A DNA stretch of 64,000 nucleotides, from NCBI RefSeq assembly GCF_030815415.1, contig NZ_JAUSWW010000001.1, positions 2,046,001 through 2,110,000 on the forward strand, written 5' to 3'. The DNA is from Streptomyces canus (GTDB taxonomy: Bacteria; Actinomycetota; Actinomycetes; Streptomycetales; Streptomycetaceae). Made by a program: the position numbers and the translations under genes. The notes beneath the pieces were generated by a model. That model was given only the letters and a program-made list of their open reading frames with translations, made no database searches and was not told the origin of the DNA. Shown here in pieces: positions 55,337 to 64,000 of this stretch (its first letter is position 1; each line of letters starts with the position of its first letter).

Positions 55337-56064
55337 TCAGGGCGGGGGCGCCACGGGTTCCGGGAAGACACGGGCAACCGCCGCGGTGCGGCTGGAGACG
55401 TCCAGCTTGCGGAAGATGTTCTCCAGGTGCTTGCGGATCGTGCTCGGCGCGACCACGAACTGCCCGGCGATGTCCTCGGTCCCCCATCCGTTGGCCACGG
55501 CCCGCAGGACGTCGAGTTCGCGCGGGGTGAGCCGCACCGGCTCGCGTCGTCGGCGGGCCGCCTCGCGGTGGACGGCGTCGATGTGCGGACGCAGGAGCTG
55601 GAGGGTCAGCCGGTCGCGGTCGCTGAACGGGCGGTCGCGATCACGGGAGACGGAGTACATGCGGATGCGTCCCGGCGCCGTCGGCAGGGCGACGACCATC
55701 ATGGTGGTGAAGGGCCGCATGTACTCGGTGTAGAGCGCCGTGTCGCGGAACTCCAGGGTCGGCATGTAGTCCGTCAACTGGGCGACCTCCATGTGCCCGT
55801 GACTGCGCTCCACGTCCACGCAGTGCGGGTGCTGGTGCTTCCAAACTCCGGGTAGGGGCCGCCGTACTGCACCGCCTGGTAGCCCAGCCCCCGGCGGGTG
55901 GGGAGGTCGACCTCGCTGAACTCGACCAGGTCGCAGGAGACCAGCCGTCCCAGCCCGCTGAGGAGGGCCGGTGGCGGGAACTCGTCGGACGCGTCGTGCC
56001 GTGCCTCGTCCACGACGTCGAGCATCAGCCGTAGATGGCGTGCGGTGACGGAGTGCCGGCTCAT
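55337..56064 (-). pseudogene. LuxR-family regulator split by a frameshift
   Basis: The start (ATG 56064) reads SVTARHLRLMLDVVDEARHD and FSEVDLPTRRGLGYQAVQYG. At about 55841-55849 (minus-strand GGAGTTTGG) the frame breaks; the next frame continues WKHQHPHCVDVERSHGHMEV, then LTDYMPTLEF, and ends with an intact LuxR HTH (LTPRELDVLRAVANGWGTED, IRKHLENIFRKLDVSSRTA). Joined, the two parts would make a normal regulator of about 240 residues. One base gained, or two lost, in a short T run explains it. It could be true decay or a sequencing error. Confidence 0.8.
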
Positions 56065-56313
56065 GGCTCCCCCACTTCTTCGGGGCCAGGTCCGACGGTA
56101 CGCCCGTCCGCGCTCCGGCGAGGCGACCTCTCGGCACATTCGCGGCTTCATGGGGTGAACTCCCCCGCCCTCGAAGGACTTTCACGGTTACACCTCTTGA
56201 CGGCCGGAGTGGCCGAGAGCACATTGGGCCCACTTTGAGAGCGCTCTCAGACGGTTCCGGGCGCGCTGTCGAGTCACCCGCGCATCCCACCCCGTACCCG
56301 AGAGGCACACCCC
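56065..56313 (+). promoter_or_regulatory. beta-glucanase promoter with CebR-like operator TGAGAGCGCTCTCA
   Basis: TTGACG (56197-56202) is followed after 17 bases by CACATT (56220-56225). The perfect 14-base palindrome TGAGAGCGCTCTCA occupies 56236-56249, just after the expected transcription start. It differs from the Streptomyces CebR box TGGGAGCGCTCCCA by one base in each half, so a CebR or close LacI paralogue is the probable repressor. The rest of the 249-base gap has no gene; it also carries the promoter of the LuxR pseudogene. Confidence 0.75.
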
Positions 56314-57699
56314 ATGAGTGCACCCTCCGGACCATCCAGACGCCGGCGCGCCCTGATCACCGTACTCTCCACGTTCGGTCTCGCGGCGGCCCTCGCCACG
56401 GCCGCGACCCTGCCCGCCAACGCCAACGCGCCCACGCCTCCCACGGGTTGGACGCAGGTCTTCGTCGACGACTTCAACGGCACCGCGGGCACCGGCGTCA
56501 ACACCTCCAACTGGCAGTACGCGACCGGCACCGGCTACCCGGGCGGCCCCGCCAACTGGGGCACCGGCGAGGTCGAGACGATGACGAACAGCACGTCCAA
56601 CGTCTCGCTCGACGGCAACGGCAACCTCCGCATCACCCCGATCCGCAACGCGTCCGGCAACTGGACGTCCGGCCGCATCGAGACGAACCGCACCGACTTC
56701 CAGCCCCCGTCCGGCGGGAAGCTGCGCGTCGAGGCACGCATCCAGATGCCCAACGTCACCGGCACGGCGGCCGAGGGGTACTGGCCGGCGTTCTGGATGC
56801 TGGGCGCGCCCTACCGGGGCAACTACCAGAACTGGCCGAGCGTCGGTGAGCTGGACATCATGGAGAACGTCCAGGGCATGAACCGCGTGTGGGCCACGAT
56901 GCACTGCGGCACCAACCCCGGCGGCCCGTGCAACGAGACGACGGGCATCGGCAACAACACCCCGTGTCCGGGCTCGACCTGCCAGTCGGCGTTCCACACC
57001 TACACCATGGAATGGGACCGCTCGGTCACTCCGGAGACCATCCGCTTCCTCGTGGACGGCACCCAGTTCCACTCCGTCAACGCGAGCCAGGTGGACGCGA
57101 CGACCTGGTCCAACGCCACCAACCACGGCTTCTTCATCATCCTCAACGTGGCGATGGGCGGCGCCTTCCCGGACGCGTTCGGCGGCGGCCTGGACAGCGG
57201 CACCCAGTCCGGCGTGCCGATGACCGTCGACTACGTCCAGGTGCTGTCGGCCGCCGGGGGCGGCACCACCCCGCCCCCGACGGGCTCGCGTGACGCCTAC
57301 GCGGCGATCCAGGCCGAGTCGTACAACAGCCAGAGCGGTGTGAGCACCGAGACCACGACCGACACCGGCGGCGGCCAGAACATCGGCCACCTCGCCAACG
57401 GCGACTGGGCGCTCTACCAGAACGTCAACTTCGGCTCCACGGCGGCCACCCAGTTCGTCGCCCGGGTCGCCAGCGGTGCGGCCTCGGGCGTGAGCGGGCT
57501 GGTCGAAGTCCGGCTGGACAGCCGCAGCAACGCGCCGGTCGGGAGCTTCGCCCTGGCGGGCACGGGCGGTTGGCAGACCTGGCGGACCGTGCCGGCGAAC
57601 ATCAGCTCGGTGACGGGCACACACGATGTGTATCTGACCTTCACGAGCGGGCAGCCGACGGACTTCGTGAACGTGAACTGGTTCAACTTCGGTCACTGA
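56314..57699 (+). CDS. secreted endo-beta-1,3-glucanase, GH16 with CBM6
   Basis: Extracellular laminarinase-type enzyme, 461 residues. Signal peptide about 1-36 (cleavage near PANANA), GH16 domain about 45-315 with catalytic motif E179-L-D181-I-M-E184 (GELDIMENV), a Gly/Thr/Pro linker near 318-325, and a C-terminal CBM6 about 327-461 (AIQAESYNSQSGVSTETTTD, NGDWALYQNVNFG). This domain pair is typical of beta-1,3-glucan degradation, including fungal wall glucan. It is a single-gene unit with its own palindromic operator. Confidence 0.93.
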   Translation: MSAPSGPSRRRRALITVLSTFGLAAALATAATLPANANAPTPPTGWTQVFVDDFNGTAGTGVNTSNWQYATGTGYPGGPANWGTGEVETMTNSTSNVSLDGNGNLRITPIRNASGNWTSGRIETNRTDFQPPSGGKLRVEARIQMPNVTGTAAEGYWPAFWMLGAPYRGNYQNWPSVGELDIMENVQGMNRVWATMHCGTNPGGPCNETTGIGNNTPCPGSTCQSAFHTYTMEWDRSVTPETIRFLVDGTQFHSVNASQVDATTWSNATNHGFFIILNVAMGGAFPDAFGGGLDSGTQSGVPMTVDYVQVLSAAGGGTTPPPTGSRDAYAAIQAESYNSQSGVSTETTTDTGGGQNIGHLANGDWALYQNVNFGSTAATQFVARVASGAASGVSGLVEVRLDSRSNAPVGSFALAGTGGWQTWRTVPANISSVTGTHDVYLTFTSGQPTDFVNVNWFNFGH

Positions 57700-57738
57700 C
57701 ACATCACTTGGGTGAGGGGCTCCGCGGGTCGGGGCCCC

Positions 57739-58644
57739 TCATCGCAGTTCCGCCCGGAACCCCGCCGGGGTCTGCCCCGCGTGCAGCTGGAAGAACTTCG
57801 AGAAGTTCGCCGCGTCCGGGAACCCCACCGCCGCGCCCACCCGCCCGATCGGCAGGTCGGTGTGCGCGAGAAGCCGTTTCGCCTCCAGGACGACCCGCTT
57901 GTCGATGAACCCCTTGGGCGTCTCCCCGGTCGCGGCGCGCACCGCGCGGACCAGGGTGCGGCGGGAGTAGCCGAGAGTGTCGGCGTACGCGCTGACGCTG
58001 TGGTTCGTCGCGAACTCCTTCTCCACCGCGTCCCGGAACAGGGTGAAGGTCGTGTCCGACGGCCCCCGCGCCGCCTCCTGCGAGCTCGCCGCCAGATGGG
58101 CCAGACGCAGCAGGAAGGCCGTCAGGGAGTGGCGGAGCACGGCCGTGTGCAGGCTCAGGGGGAGGGTCGCCGTGTCCTTGTACTCGCGCCGCAGCTGCGC
58201 CAGTGCCGCTCCCAGCCCCGCCAGTTGCGCCGTGTCGGGGTGCAGCAACGGCGGCAGGTCGTAGCGGTACAGCCCGGTCGCCTCCACCGTCGCCCGCGGC
58301 AGAAAGCCCGGTTGCATGGTGAGGACGGTTCCGCGGTACCCGCTCGCCCTGGAGAAGCGGTGGACCTGGCCCGGGCGGATCCAGAGCACGTCGCCGGCGT
58401 ACGCCTCGTACTCCGCGAAGTCGATCATGTGGCGGACCGGTCCCTTGTCGAAGAGCATCACGACATGGAAGTCGATCCGGTGGACGCGGTGCAGCGGGGC
58501 GGCCGCGTGCCAGGTGCGGTGCGGACCCATCGGGCCGACCTGCATGCCGACACCGCCGACGCTGAGCTCGATGGGAAAGGGGAAGGTTCTGATCCCGTTC
58601 ACACCGCCGTCGCCGTCTCCGCCTTGGATGGGTCTGTCCGCCAT
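57739..58644 (-). CDS. AraC-family transcriptional regulator
   Basis: Regulator of 301 residues. N-terminal cupin-like effector domain (about 30-150: HVVMLFDKGPVRHMIDFAEY, GDVLWIRPGQVHRFS) and a C-terminal double HTH (about 195-300: SVSAYADTLGYSRRTLVRAV, IGRVGAAVGFPDAANFSKFF). Members usually activate sugar or stress genes. It is convergent with the beta-glucanase gene and divergent from the pentose-phosphate operon, so either may be its target. Confidence 0.92.
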   Translation of the reverse strand: MADRPIQGGDGDGGVNGIRTFPFPIELSVGGVGMQVGPMGPHRTWHAAAPLHRVHRIDFHVVMLFDKGPVRHMIDFAEYEAYAGDVLWIRPGQVHRFSRASGYRGTVLTMQPGFLPRATVEATGLYRYDLPPLLHPDTAQLAGLGAALAQLRREYKDTATLPLSLHTAVLRHSLTAFLLRLAHLAASSQEAARGPSDTTFTLFRDAVEKEFATNHSVSAYADTLGYSRRTLVRAVRAATGETPKGFIDKRVVLEAKRLLAHTDLPIGRVGAAVGFPDAANFSKFFQLHAGQTPAGFRAELR

Positions 58645-58721
58645 GTCCTACTCGTGCCGCCTTGCTCAAGCCGTCCGTGTCCCACTTTCACCACAGGCTG
58701 ACACACCTCGACCTTCCTCCG

Positions 58722-58742
58722 TAAAAGTCAGACTTTTAGATT
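58722..58742 (+). promoter_or_regulatory. operator TAAAAGTC-A-GACTTTTA overlapping the tkt promoter
   Basis: Perfect inverted repeat (58722-58738) with 8-base arms around a single A, unusually AT-rich for this DNA. Its right end overlaps a -10-like TAGATT (58737-58742), 48 bases before the transketolase ATG. Binding there would block transcription of the whole tkt-tal-zwf-opcA operon. The regulator is unknown; the dyad is not an obvious AraC site. Confidence 0.65.
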
Positions 58743-58790
58743 TGAACGCGTCAGAGCAGCTTCCCCGCTCCAACCGAGGACTTCTTGAAG

Positions 58791-60866
58791 ATGAGCACGC
58801 AGACACCGGACCGCTTCGAATGGACCGAACTCGACCGGCGTGCCGTCGACACCGCCCGCCTGCTGGCGGCCGACGCCGTGCAGAAGGTCGGGAACGGACA
58901 CCCGGGCACCGCGATGAGCCTGGCCCCGGCCGCGTACACGCTCTTTCAGAAGGTGATGCGCCACGACCCGGCGGATCCGGAGTGGACCGGCCGTGACCGG
59001 TTCGTCCTGTCCCCCGGCCACACCTCGCTCACCCTTTACACCCAGCTCTACCTGGCCGGGTACGAGGTCGAGCTCGACGACCTGAAGGCGTTCCGGACCC
59101 AGGGTTCCAAGACGCCCGGTCACCCCGAGTACGGGCACACCGCCGGCGTCGAGACCACCACCGGGCCGCTCGGACAGGGCGCCGCCAACGCCGTGGGCAT
59201 GGCCATGGCCGCCCGCTACGAGCGCGGCCTGTTCGACCCCGAGGCACCGCAGGGCGAGTCCCCCTTCGACCACACCATCTGGGCGATCGTCTCCGACGGC
59301 GACCTGGAGGAAGGCGTCTCCGCCGAGGCCTCCTCCCTCGCGGGCCACCAGAAGCTCGGCAACCTGGTCTTCCTCTACGACGACAACCACATCTCCATCG
59401 AGGGCGACACCGCGACCGCTTTCTCCGAGGACGTCCTGAAGCGGTACGAGGCCTACGGCTGGCACACCCAGCGCATCGAGCCCGCCGCCGACGGCGACAT
59501 CGACGTGGCCGCCCTCCACGCGGCCCTCAAGGCCGCCCAGGGCGAGACCGAGCGGCCCTCCATCATCGCGATGCGCACGATCATCGCCTGGCCCGCCCCG
59601 AACGCGCGGAACACCGAGGCCTCCCACGGCTCCGCCCTCGGCGACGACGAGATCGCGGCCACCAAGCGTCTCCTCGGCTTCGACCCGGCGCGCTCTTTCG
59701 AGGTCGCCGACGAGGCCCTCGCCCACAGTCGCCGGGCCCTGGACCGGGGCGCCGAGGCGCACGCGGCCTGGGACAAGCAGCTCGACGAGTGGCGCGGCGC
59801 CCAGCCGGAGCGGGCCGAGCTCTTCGACCGCGTGGTCGCCGGCCAGCTCCCCGAGGGCTGGGAGTCCTCGGTCCCGGTCTTCGAGGAGGGCAAGGCCGTC
59901 GCCACCCGCGCCGCCTCCGGCAAGGTGCTCCAGTCCCTCGGCGCGGTCCTGCCCGAGCTGTGGGGCGGCTCCGCCGACCTGGCCGGCTCGAACAACACCA
60001 CCATCGACAAGAGCTCCTCCTTCCTCCCCGAGGGCAACCCGCTGCCCGAGGCGGACCCGTACGGCCGTACGGTCCACTTCGGCATCCGCGAGTTCTCGAT
60101 GGCCGCCGAGATGAACGGCATCGCGCTGCACGGCAACACGCGGATCTACGGCGGCACCTTCCTGGTGTTCTCCGACTACATGCGCAACGCCGTCCGGATG
60201 GCCGCGCTGATGCAGCTGCCCGTCACATACGTGTGGACGCACGACTCCATCGGCCTCGGCGAGGACGGCCCCACCCACCAGCCGGTCGAGCACCTCGCGT
60301 CGCTGCGGGCCATCCCGGGCCTGAACGTCGTCCGCCCGGCGGACGCCAACGAGACGGCCGTGGCCTGGGCCGAGATCCTGAAGAGGCACGCCACCAGCCC
60401 GGCCCCGCACGGCCTCGCGCTCACGCGTCAGGGTGTGCCGACCTACCCCGTGAACCCCGACGCGGCGAAGGGCGGGTATGTGCTGAAGGACTCCTCGTCC
60501 GCAGCCGTGGACGTCGTGCTGATCGCCACCGGCTCCGAGGTGCAGCTCGCCGTGGCCGCCCGGGAGCTGCTGGAGGCCGAGGGGCTCGGCACCCGCGTGG
60601 TGTCGATGCCGTCCGTGGAGTGGTTCGAGGAGCAGCCCCGCGCGTACCGCGAGAGCGTGCTGCCCCCGGCCGTGAAGGCGCGTGTCGCGGTCGAGGCCGG
60701 GATCGGACTGACCTGGTACCGGTACGTCGGTGACGCCGGACGCATCGTCTCCCTCGAGCACTTCGGCGCCTCCGCCGACGCCAAGACCCTCTTCGCCGAG
60801 TTCGGCTTCACCGCCGAGAACGTCGCCGCAGCAGCCAGGGAATCCCTCGCCGCCGCGCGCGGTTGA
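58791..60866 (+). CDS. tkt: transketolase
   Basis: Thiamine-diphosphate enzyme moving two-carbon units in the non-oxidative pentose phosphate pathway, 691 residues. The TPP-binding stretch is [51 protein letters not shown] and the pyrimidine-domain [19 protein letters not shown] are all standard. The start is ATG 58791; two codons upstream a TTG is in frame. First gene of the operon with transaldolase, G6PDH and OpcA. Confidence 0.97.
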   Translation: MSTQTPDRFEWTELDRRAVDTARLLAADAVQKVGNGHPGTAMSLAPAAYTLFQKVMRHDPADPEWTGRDRFVLSPGHTSLTLYTQLYLAGYEVELDDLKAFRTQGSKTPGHPEYGHTAGVETTTGPLGQGAANAVGMAMAARYERGLFDPEAPQGESPFDHTIWAIVSDGDLEEGVSAEASSLAGHQKLGNLVFLYDDNHISIEGDTATAFSEDVLKRYEAYGWHTQRIEPAADGDIDVAALHAALKAAQGETERPSIIAMRTIIAWPAPNARNTEASHGSALGDDEIAATKRLLGFDPARSFEVADEALAHSRRALDRGAEAHAAWDKQLDEWRGAQPERAELFDRVVAGQLPEGWESSVPVFEEGKAVATRAASGKVLQSLGAVLPELWGGSADLAGSNNTTIDKSSSFLPEGNPLPEADPYGRTVHFGIREFSMAAEMNGIALHGNTRIYGGTFLVFSDYMRNAVRMAALMQLPVTYVWTHDSIGLGEDGPTHQPVEHLASLRAIPGLNVVRPADANETAVAWAEILKRHATSPAPHGLALTRQGVPTYPVNPDAAKGGYVLKDSSSAAVDVVLIATGSEVQLAVAARELLEAEGLGTRVVSMPSVEWFEEQPRAYRESVLPPAVKARVAVEAGIGLTWYRYVGDAGRIVSLEHFGASADAKTLFAEFGFTAENVAAAARESLAAARG

Positions 60867-60885
60867 TCCGATCGCCAGAAAGAAG

Positions 60886-62055
60886 ATGATCACTGTGACC
60901 GAAGCAACCGCGACCGCGGGAGCACTCAAGCGCCTGTCCGACGAGGGCGTCTCCATCTGGCTGGACGACCTGTCACGGCGGCGGATCGAGTCCGGGAACC
61001 TCGCCGGGCTCGTCGAGAACAAGAACGTCGTGGGTGTCACCACCAACCCGTCCATCTTCCAGGCCGCCATCGGCTCCGGCGAGGGGTACGAGGAGCAGCT
61101 GACCGACCTCGCGCTGCGGGGCGTCACGGTCGAGGAGGCCGTCCGGATGATGACGACGGCCGATGTGCGTGCCGCCGCCGATATCCTGCATTCCGTATAC
61201 ACGGCGTCGAACGGCCGCGACGGCCGGGTCTCCATCGAGGTCGACCCCCGCCTCGCCCACAACACGCCGGCGACCATCGCCGAGGCCAAGCAGCTCGCCT
61301 GGCTCGTCGACCGCCCGGGCGTCATGGTCAAGATCCCGGCGACGAAGGCCGGTCTCCCCGCGATCACCGAGGTCATCGGCCTCGGCATCAGCGTCAACGT
61401 CACGCTGATCTTCTCGCTGGAGCGCTACCGCGAGGTCATGGACGCCTACCTGGCCGGTCTGGAGAAGGCCGCCGCGAACGGCGTCGACCTCTCGACCATC
61501 CACTCCGTCGCCTCCTTCTTCGTCTCCCGCGTCGACTCCGAGATCGACAAGCGGCTCACCGTGCTGGGCACGGACGAGGCGCTCGCCCTCAAGGGGAAGG
61601 CCGCGCTCGCCAACGCGCGGCTCGCCTACGAGGCGTACGAGGAGAGGTTCGGCTCTGCCGACAATTCGATACGCGGCGGGGAGCGCTTCACCGCCCTCGC
61701 CGGCGCCGGGGCCAACAGGCAGCGCCCGCTGTGGGCCTCGACCGGTGTGAAGGACCCCGCGTACAAGGACACCCTGTACGTCGACGAGCTGGTCGCGCCC
61801 GGCACCGTCAACACGATGCCGGAGGCGACGCTGAACGCCACCGCCGACCACGGCGAGATCACCGGCGACACCGTCACCGGCGGCTACGACCGGGCGCGCG
61901 CCGACCTGGCCGCCGTAGAGGCGCTCGGGATCTCCTACGACGAGGTCGTGCAGCAGCTGGAGGACGAGGGCGTCGCCAAGTTCGAGGCGGCCTGGAACGA
62001 CCTGCTGGCCACCGTCACCAAGTCGCTGGACAGCAAGGGGGTGGACGCGGAATGA
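60886..62055 (+). CDS. tal: transaldolase
   Basis: Schiff-base aldolase-like enzyme exchanging three-carbon units between sugar phosphates, 389 residues, actinobacterial long type. The Lys motif is [14 protein letters not shown], with [14 protein letters not shown] near the N-terminus and [18 protein letters not shown] 60886 is chosen although only a weak AAGAAG precedes it; GTG 60895 is possible. Follows tkt by 19 bases and overlaps zwf by 4 (ATGA). Confidence 0.96.
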   Translation: MITVTEATATAGALKRLSDEGVSIWLDDLSRRRIESGNLAGLVENKNVVGVTTNPSIFQAAIGSGEGYEEQLTDLALRGVTVEEAVRMMTTADVRAAADILHSVYTASNGRDGRVSIEVDPRLAHNTPATIAEAKQLAWLVDRPGVMVKIPATKAGLPAITEVIGLGISVNVTLIFSLERYREVMDAYLAGLEKAAANGVDLSTIHSVASFFVSRVDSEIDKRLTVLGTDEALALKGKAALANARLAYEAYEERFGSADNSIRGGERFTALAGAGANRQRPLWASTGVKDPAYKDTLYVDELVAPGTVNTMPEATLNATADHGEITGDTVTGGYDRARADLAAVEALGISYDEVVQQLEDEGVAKFEAAWNDLLATVTKSLDSKGVDAE

Positions 62056-63671
62056 CCGGGACTCCTGCCATCGAAACTTCTGCCATCGAGACTTCTGCCG
62101 CTGAGGCCCTCGCTGCGGCCACCGAGGCCGTCGCGGCCACCGAGGCCGCCGAGTGGGAGAACCCGCTCCGCCACCCCCAGGACCGGCGTCTGCCCCGGAT
62201 CGCCGGTCCGTCCGGGCTCGTCATCTTCGGTGTCACCGGCGACCTGTCCCGCAAGAAGCTGATGCCGGCCGTGTACGACCTGGCCAACCGCGGCATGCTG
62301 CCGCCGGGCTTCTCGCTCGTCGGGTTCGCCCGGCGGGACTGGGAGGACCAGGACTTCGCGCAGGTCGTGCACGACTCGGTACGCGAGCACGCGCGGACGG
62401 AGTTCCGTGAGGAGGTCTGGCAGCAGCTCGCCGAGGGCATGCGGTTCATCCCCGGCGACTTCGACGACGACACCGCCTTCAAGCAACTGCGGTCCGCGGT
62501 CGACGAGTTGGACGCCTCCCGGGGCACCAGCGGCAACTACGCCTTCTATCTCTCCGTACCGCCGAAGTTCTTCCCGAAGGTCGTCCGGCAGCTGAAGAAG
62601 CACGGACTGGCGAAGGCCCCGGAGGGCTCCTGGCGGCGCGCGGTGATCGAGAAGCCGTTCGGCAGCGACCTGGCCAGCGCGCGGGATCTCAACGCGCTCG
62701 TGCACGACGTGTTCGACCCGGAGCAGGTGTTCCGGATCGACCACTACCTGGGCAAGGAGACCGTCCAGAACATCCTGGCGCTGCGCTTCGCCAACCAGAT
62801 GTACGAGCCCGTCTGGAACCGGTCGTACGTGGACCACGTGCAGATCACGATGGCCGAGGACATCGGCATCGGCGGCCGGGCCGGCTACTACGACGGCATC
62901 GGCGCCGCCCGTGACGTCATCCAGAACCACCTCCTCCAGCTCATGGCCCTCACCGCCATGGAGGAGCCGATCGCCTTCGACGCCGAGTCGCTGCTCACCG
63001 AGAAGCTCAAGGTGCTGAAGTCGGTACGGCTGCCGGAGAAGATCGGCGAGCACACCGTGCTGGCGCAGTACGCGCAGGGCTGGCAGGGCGGCGCGAAGGT
63101 GCCCGGGTACCTCCAGGAGGAGGGCATCGACCCGCAGTCGAAGACCGACACGTACGCGGCCATCAGGCTGGAGGTCGACAACCGGCGCTGGGCGGGCATC
63201 CCGTTCTATCTGCGCACCGGCAAGCGCCTGGGCCGCCGGGTCACCGAGATCGCGGTCGTCTTCAAGCGCGCCCCGCACTCCCCCTTCGACTCCACGGCCA
63301 CCGAGGAGCTCGGGCAGAACGCCATCGTCATCCGCGTCCAGCCGGACGAGGGCATGACGGTGCGGTTCGGCTCCAAGGTGCCGGGCACCTCGATGGAGAT
63401 CCGGGACGTCTCGATGGACTTCGCCTACGGCGAGTCGTTCACCGAGTCCAGCCCGGAGGCGTACGAGCGACTCATCCTGGATGTCCTCCTGGGCGACGCC
63501 AACCTGTTCCCCCGTCACCAGGAAGTGGAAGAGTCCTGGAAGATCCTCGACCCGATCGAGGCGTACTGGGCACGGCACGGCAAGCCCGCGCAGTACGCGT
63601 CGGGCAGCTGGGGTCCGAAGGAAGCCGACGAGATGCTCGCACGAGACGGACGGAGCTGGCGCAGGCCATGA
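62052..63671 (+). CDS. zwf: glucose-6-phosphate 1-dehydrogenase
   Basis: Oxidises glucose 6-phosphate to the lactone with NADP, the entry of the oxidative pentose phosphate branch, 539 residues. Cofactor motif [20 protein letters not shown], active-site [13 protein letters not shown]. The first 35 residues form an Ala/Glu-rich extension (with a 15-base tandem duplication at 62067-62096 giving [10 protein letters not shown]) not needed for the fold. ATG overlaps the tal stop, and the stop overlaps the opcA start. The extension differs from usual family members, which begin near the NPLR segment. Confidence 0.97.
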   Translation: MTGTPAIETSAIETSAAEALAAATEAVAATEAAEWENPLRHPQDRRLPRIAGPSGLVIFGVTGDLSRKKLMPAVYDLANRGMLPPGFSLVGFARRDWEDQDFAQVVHDSVREHARTEFREEVWQQLAEGMRFIPGDFDDDTAFKQLRSAVDELDASRGTSGNYAFYLSVPPKFFPKVVRQLKKHGLAKAPEGSWRRAVIEKPFGSDLASARDLNALVHDVFDPEQVFRIDHYLGKETVQNILALRFANQMYEPVWNRSYVDHVQITMAEDIGIGGRAGYYDGIGAARDVIQNHLLQLMALTAMEEPIAFDAESLLTEKLKVLKSVRLPEKIGEHTVLAQYAQGWQGGAKVPGYLQEEGIDPQSKTDTYAAIRLEVDNRRWAGIPFYLRTGKRLGRRVTEIAVVFKRAPHSPFDSTATEELGQNAIVIRVQPDEGMTVRFGSKVPGTSMEIRDVSMDFAYGESFTESSPEAYERLILDVLLGDANLFPRHQEVEESWKILDPIEAYWARHGKPAQYASGSWGPKEADEMLARDGRSWRRP

Positions 63672-64000
63672 AGATCGACCTGACCGACACCACGGCAAGC
63701 AAAATCAACAAGGCGTTGGTGCAGGGACGCCGCGCCATCGGCACTCCTGCCGTGGGCATGGTCCTGACGATGGTCATCGTCACGGACGAGGAGAACGCCT
63801 ACGACTCGATCAAGGCCGCCGAGGAGGCCTCGCACGAGCACCCCTCGCGCACCCTGGTCGTCATCAAGCGGCACGCCCGCACCCCGCGCGACCGCACCAG
63901 CTCGCGCCTGGACGCCGAGGTCCGGGTGGGCGCCGACGCCGGCACCGGCGAGACGGTGATCCTGCGGACCTACGGCGAGGTGTCCGACCACGCCGACTCC
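63668..64000 (+). CDS. opcA: glucose-6-phosphate dehydrogenase assembly protein OpcA (3' partial)
   Basis: Needed for G6PDH assembly and redox control in actinobacteria and cyanobacteria. The visible 111 codons read [20 protein letters not shown] at the N-terminus, with SHEHPSRTLVVIKRHA, then RLDAEVRVGADAGTGETVIL; all match the start of the OpcA family. ATG overlaps the zwf stop (ATGA). The gene runs off the right edge, so the rest of the protein is not seen. Confidence 0.93.
   Translation, partial: MKIDLTDTTASKINKALVQGRRAIGTPAVGMVLTMVIVTDEENAYDSIKAAEEASHEHPSRTLVVIKRHARTPRDRTSSRLDAEVRVGADAGTGETVILRTYGEVSDHADS

Noticed and set aside
55800..55870. Programmed frameshifting in the LuxR gene
   Set aside because: No slippery heptamer or downstream structure is visible, and simple mutation or a read error explains the break.
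58728..61403. An 891-codon open frame on the minus strand opposite tkt and tal
   Set aside because: Composition is Val/Gly/Arg-rich without recognisable motifs and it runs antisense to two certain enzymes.

Overview
The window is high-GC actinobacterial DNA and almost certainly comes from a Streptomyces chromosome. Support includes GTG starts, GTGA/ATGA translational coupling, Tat and lipoprotein signal peptides, abundant secreted glycosidases, an orphan Sfp-type phosphopantetheinyl transferase, a chitinase promoter with the Streptomyces-type TGGTCC repeats, and a tkt-tal-zwf-opcA operon. It holds about 53 protein-coding genes, two of them broken. I see no RNA gene, CRISPR array, insertion sequence or prophage.

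Layout. (1) 1-2095: the end of a NitT/TauT-type ABC importer operon (two permeases and an ATPase). (2) 2064-10296: an alpha-glucan locus on the minus strand, consisting of a LacI repressor, a carbohydrate ABC importer, a GH13 alpha-glucosidase and a secreted GH87-type alpha-1,3-glucanase. (3) 10297-15944: a trans-4-hydroxy-L-proline catabolic cluster (epimerase, three-part dehydrogenase, DapA-family deaminase, GntR/FadR regulator) with one operator word, ATGTCAC, at three promoters. (4) 16033-18149: an XRE regulator and ImmA/IrrE protease pair, divergent from a MmyB-like ligand-binding protein with no HTH. (5) 18166-22595: alpha/beta hydrolase, small unknown protein, PPTase, metallophosphoesterase and an orphan ATP-grasp enzyme. 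(6) 22602-42164: a carbohydrate island with a secreted GH18 chitinase, cytoplasmic GH29 fucosidase, GH38 mannosidase, GH4 glycosidase and GH2 galactosidase, a DeoR regulator, a PfkB kinase, an ABC importer, two Tat-secreted phosphoesterase-like proteins and a decayed secreted-protein gene. (7) 42470-47736: an acyl-CoA/aromatic-type operon (SDR, amidohydrolase, CoA ligase, MaoC) flanked by PaaX and MarR regulators. (8) 47822-55330: secreted hydrolase with IclR, a two-component system, VOC protein, MMPL transporter and an internally shortened L,D-transpeptidase. (9) 55337-57699: a frameshifted LuxR regulator and a secreted GH16-CBM6 beta-glucanase with a CebR-like operator. (10) 57739-64000: AraC regulator and the pentose-phosphate operon, running off the end.

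Working together. The three secreted polysaccharidases in regions 2, 6 and 9 target alpha-1,3-glucan, chitin and beta-1,3-glucan, the main polymers of fungal cell walls. The importers and cytoplasmic glycosidases would take up and finish the oligosaccharides, and the pentose-phosphate operon feeds on the resulting hexoses. Each part has its own palindromic operator. The operator in front of the mannosidase/fucosidase pair is LacI-type although no LacI gene lies nearby, so its regulator is probably encoded elsewhere.
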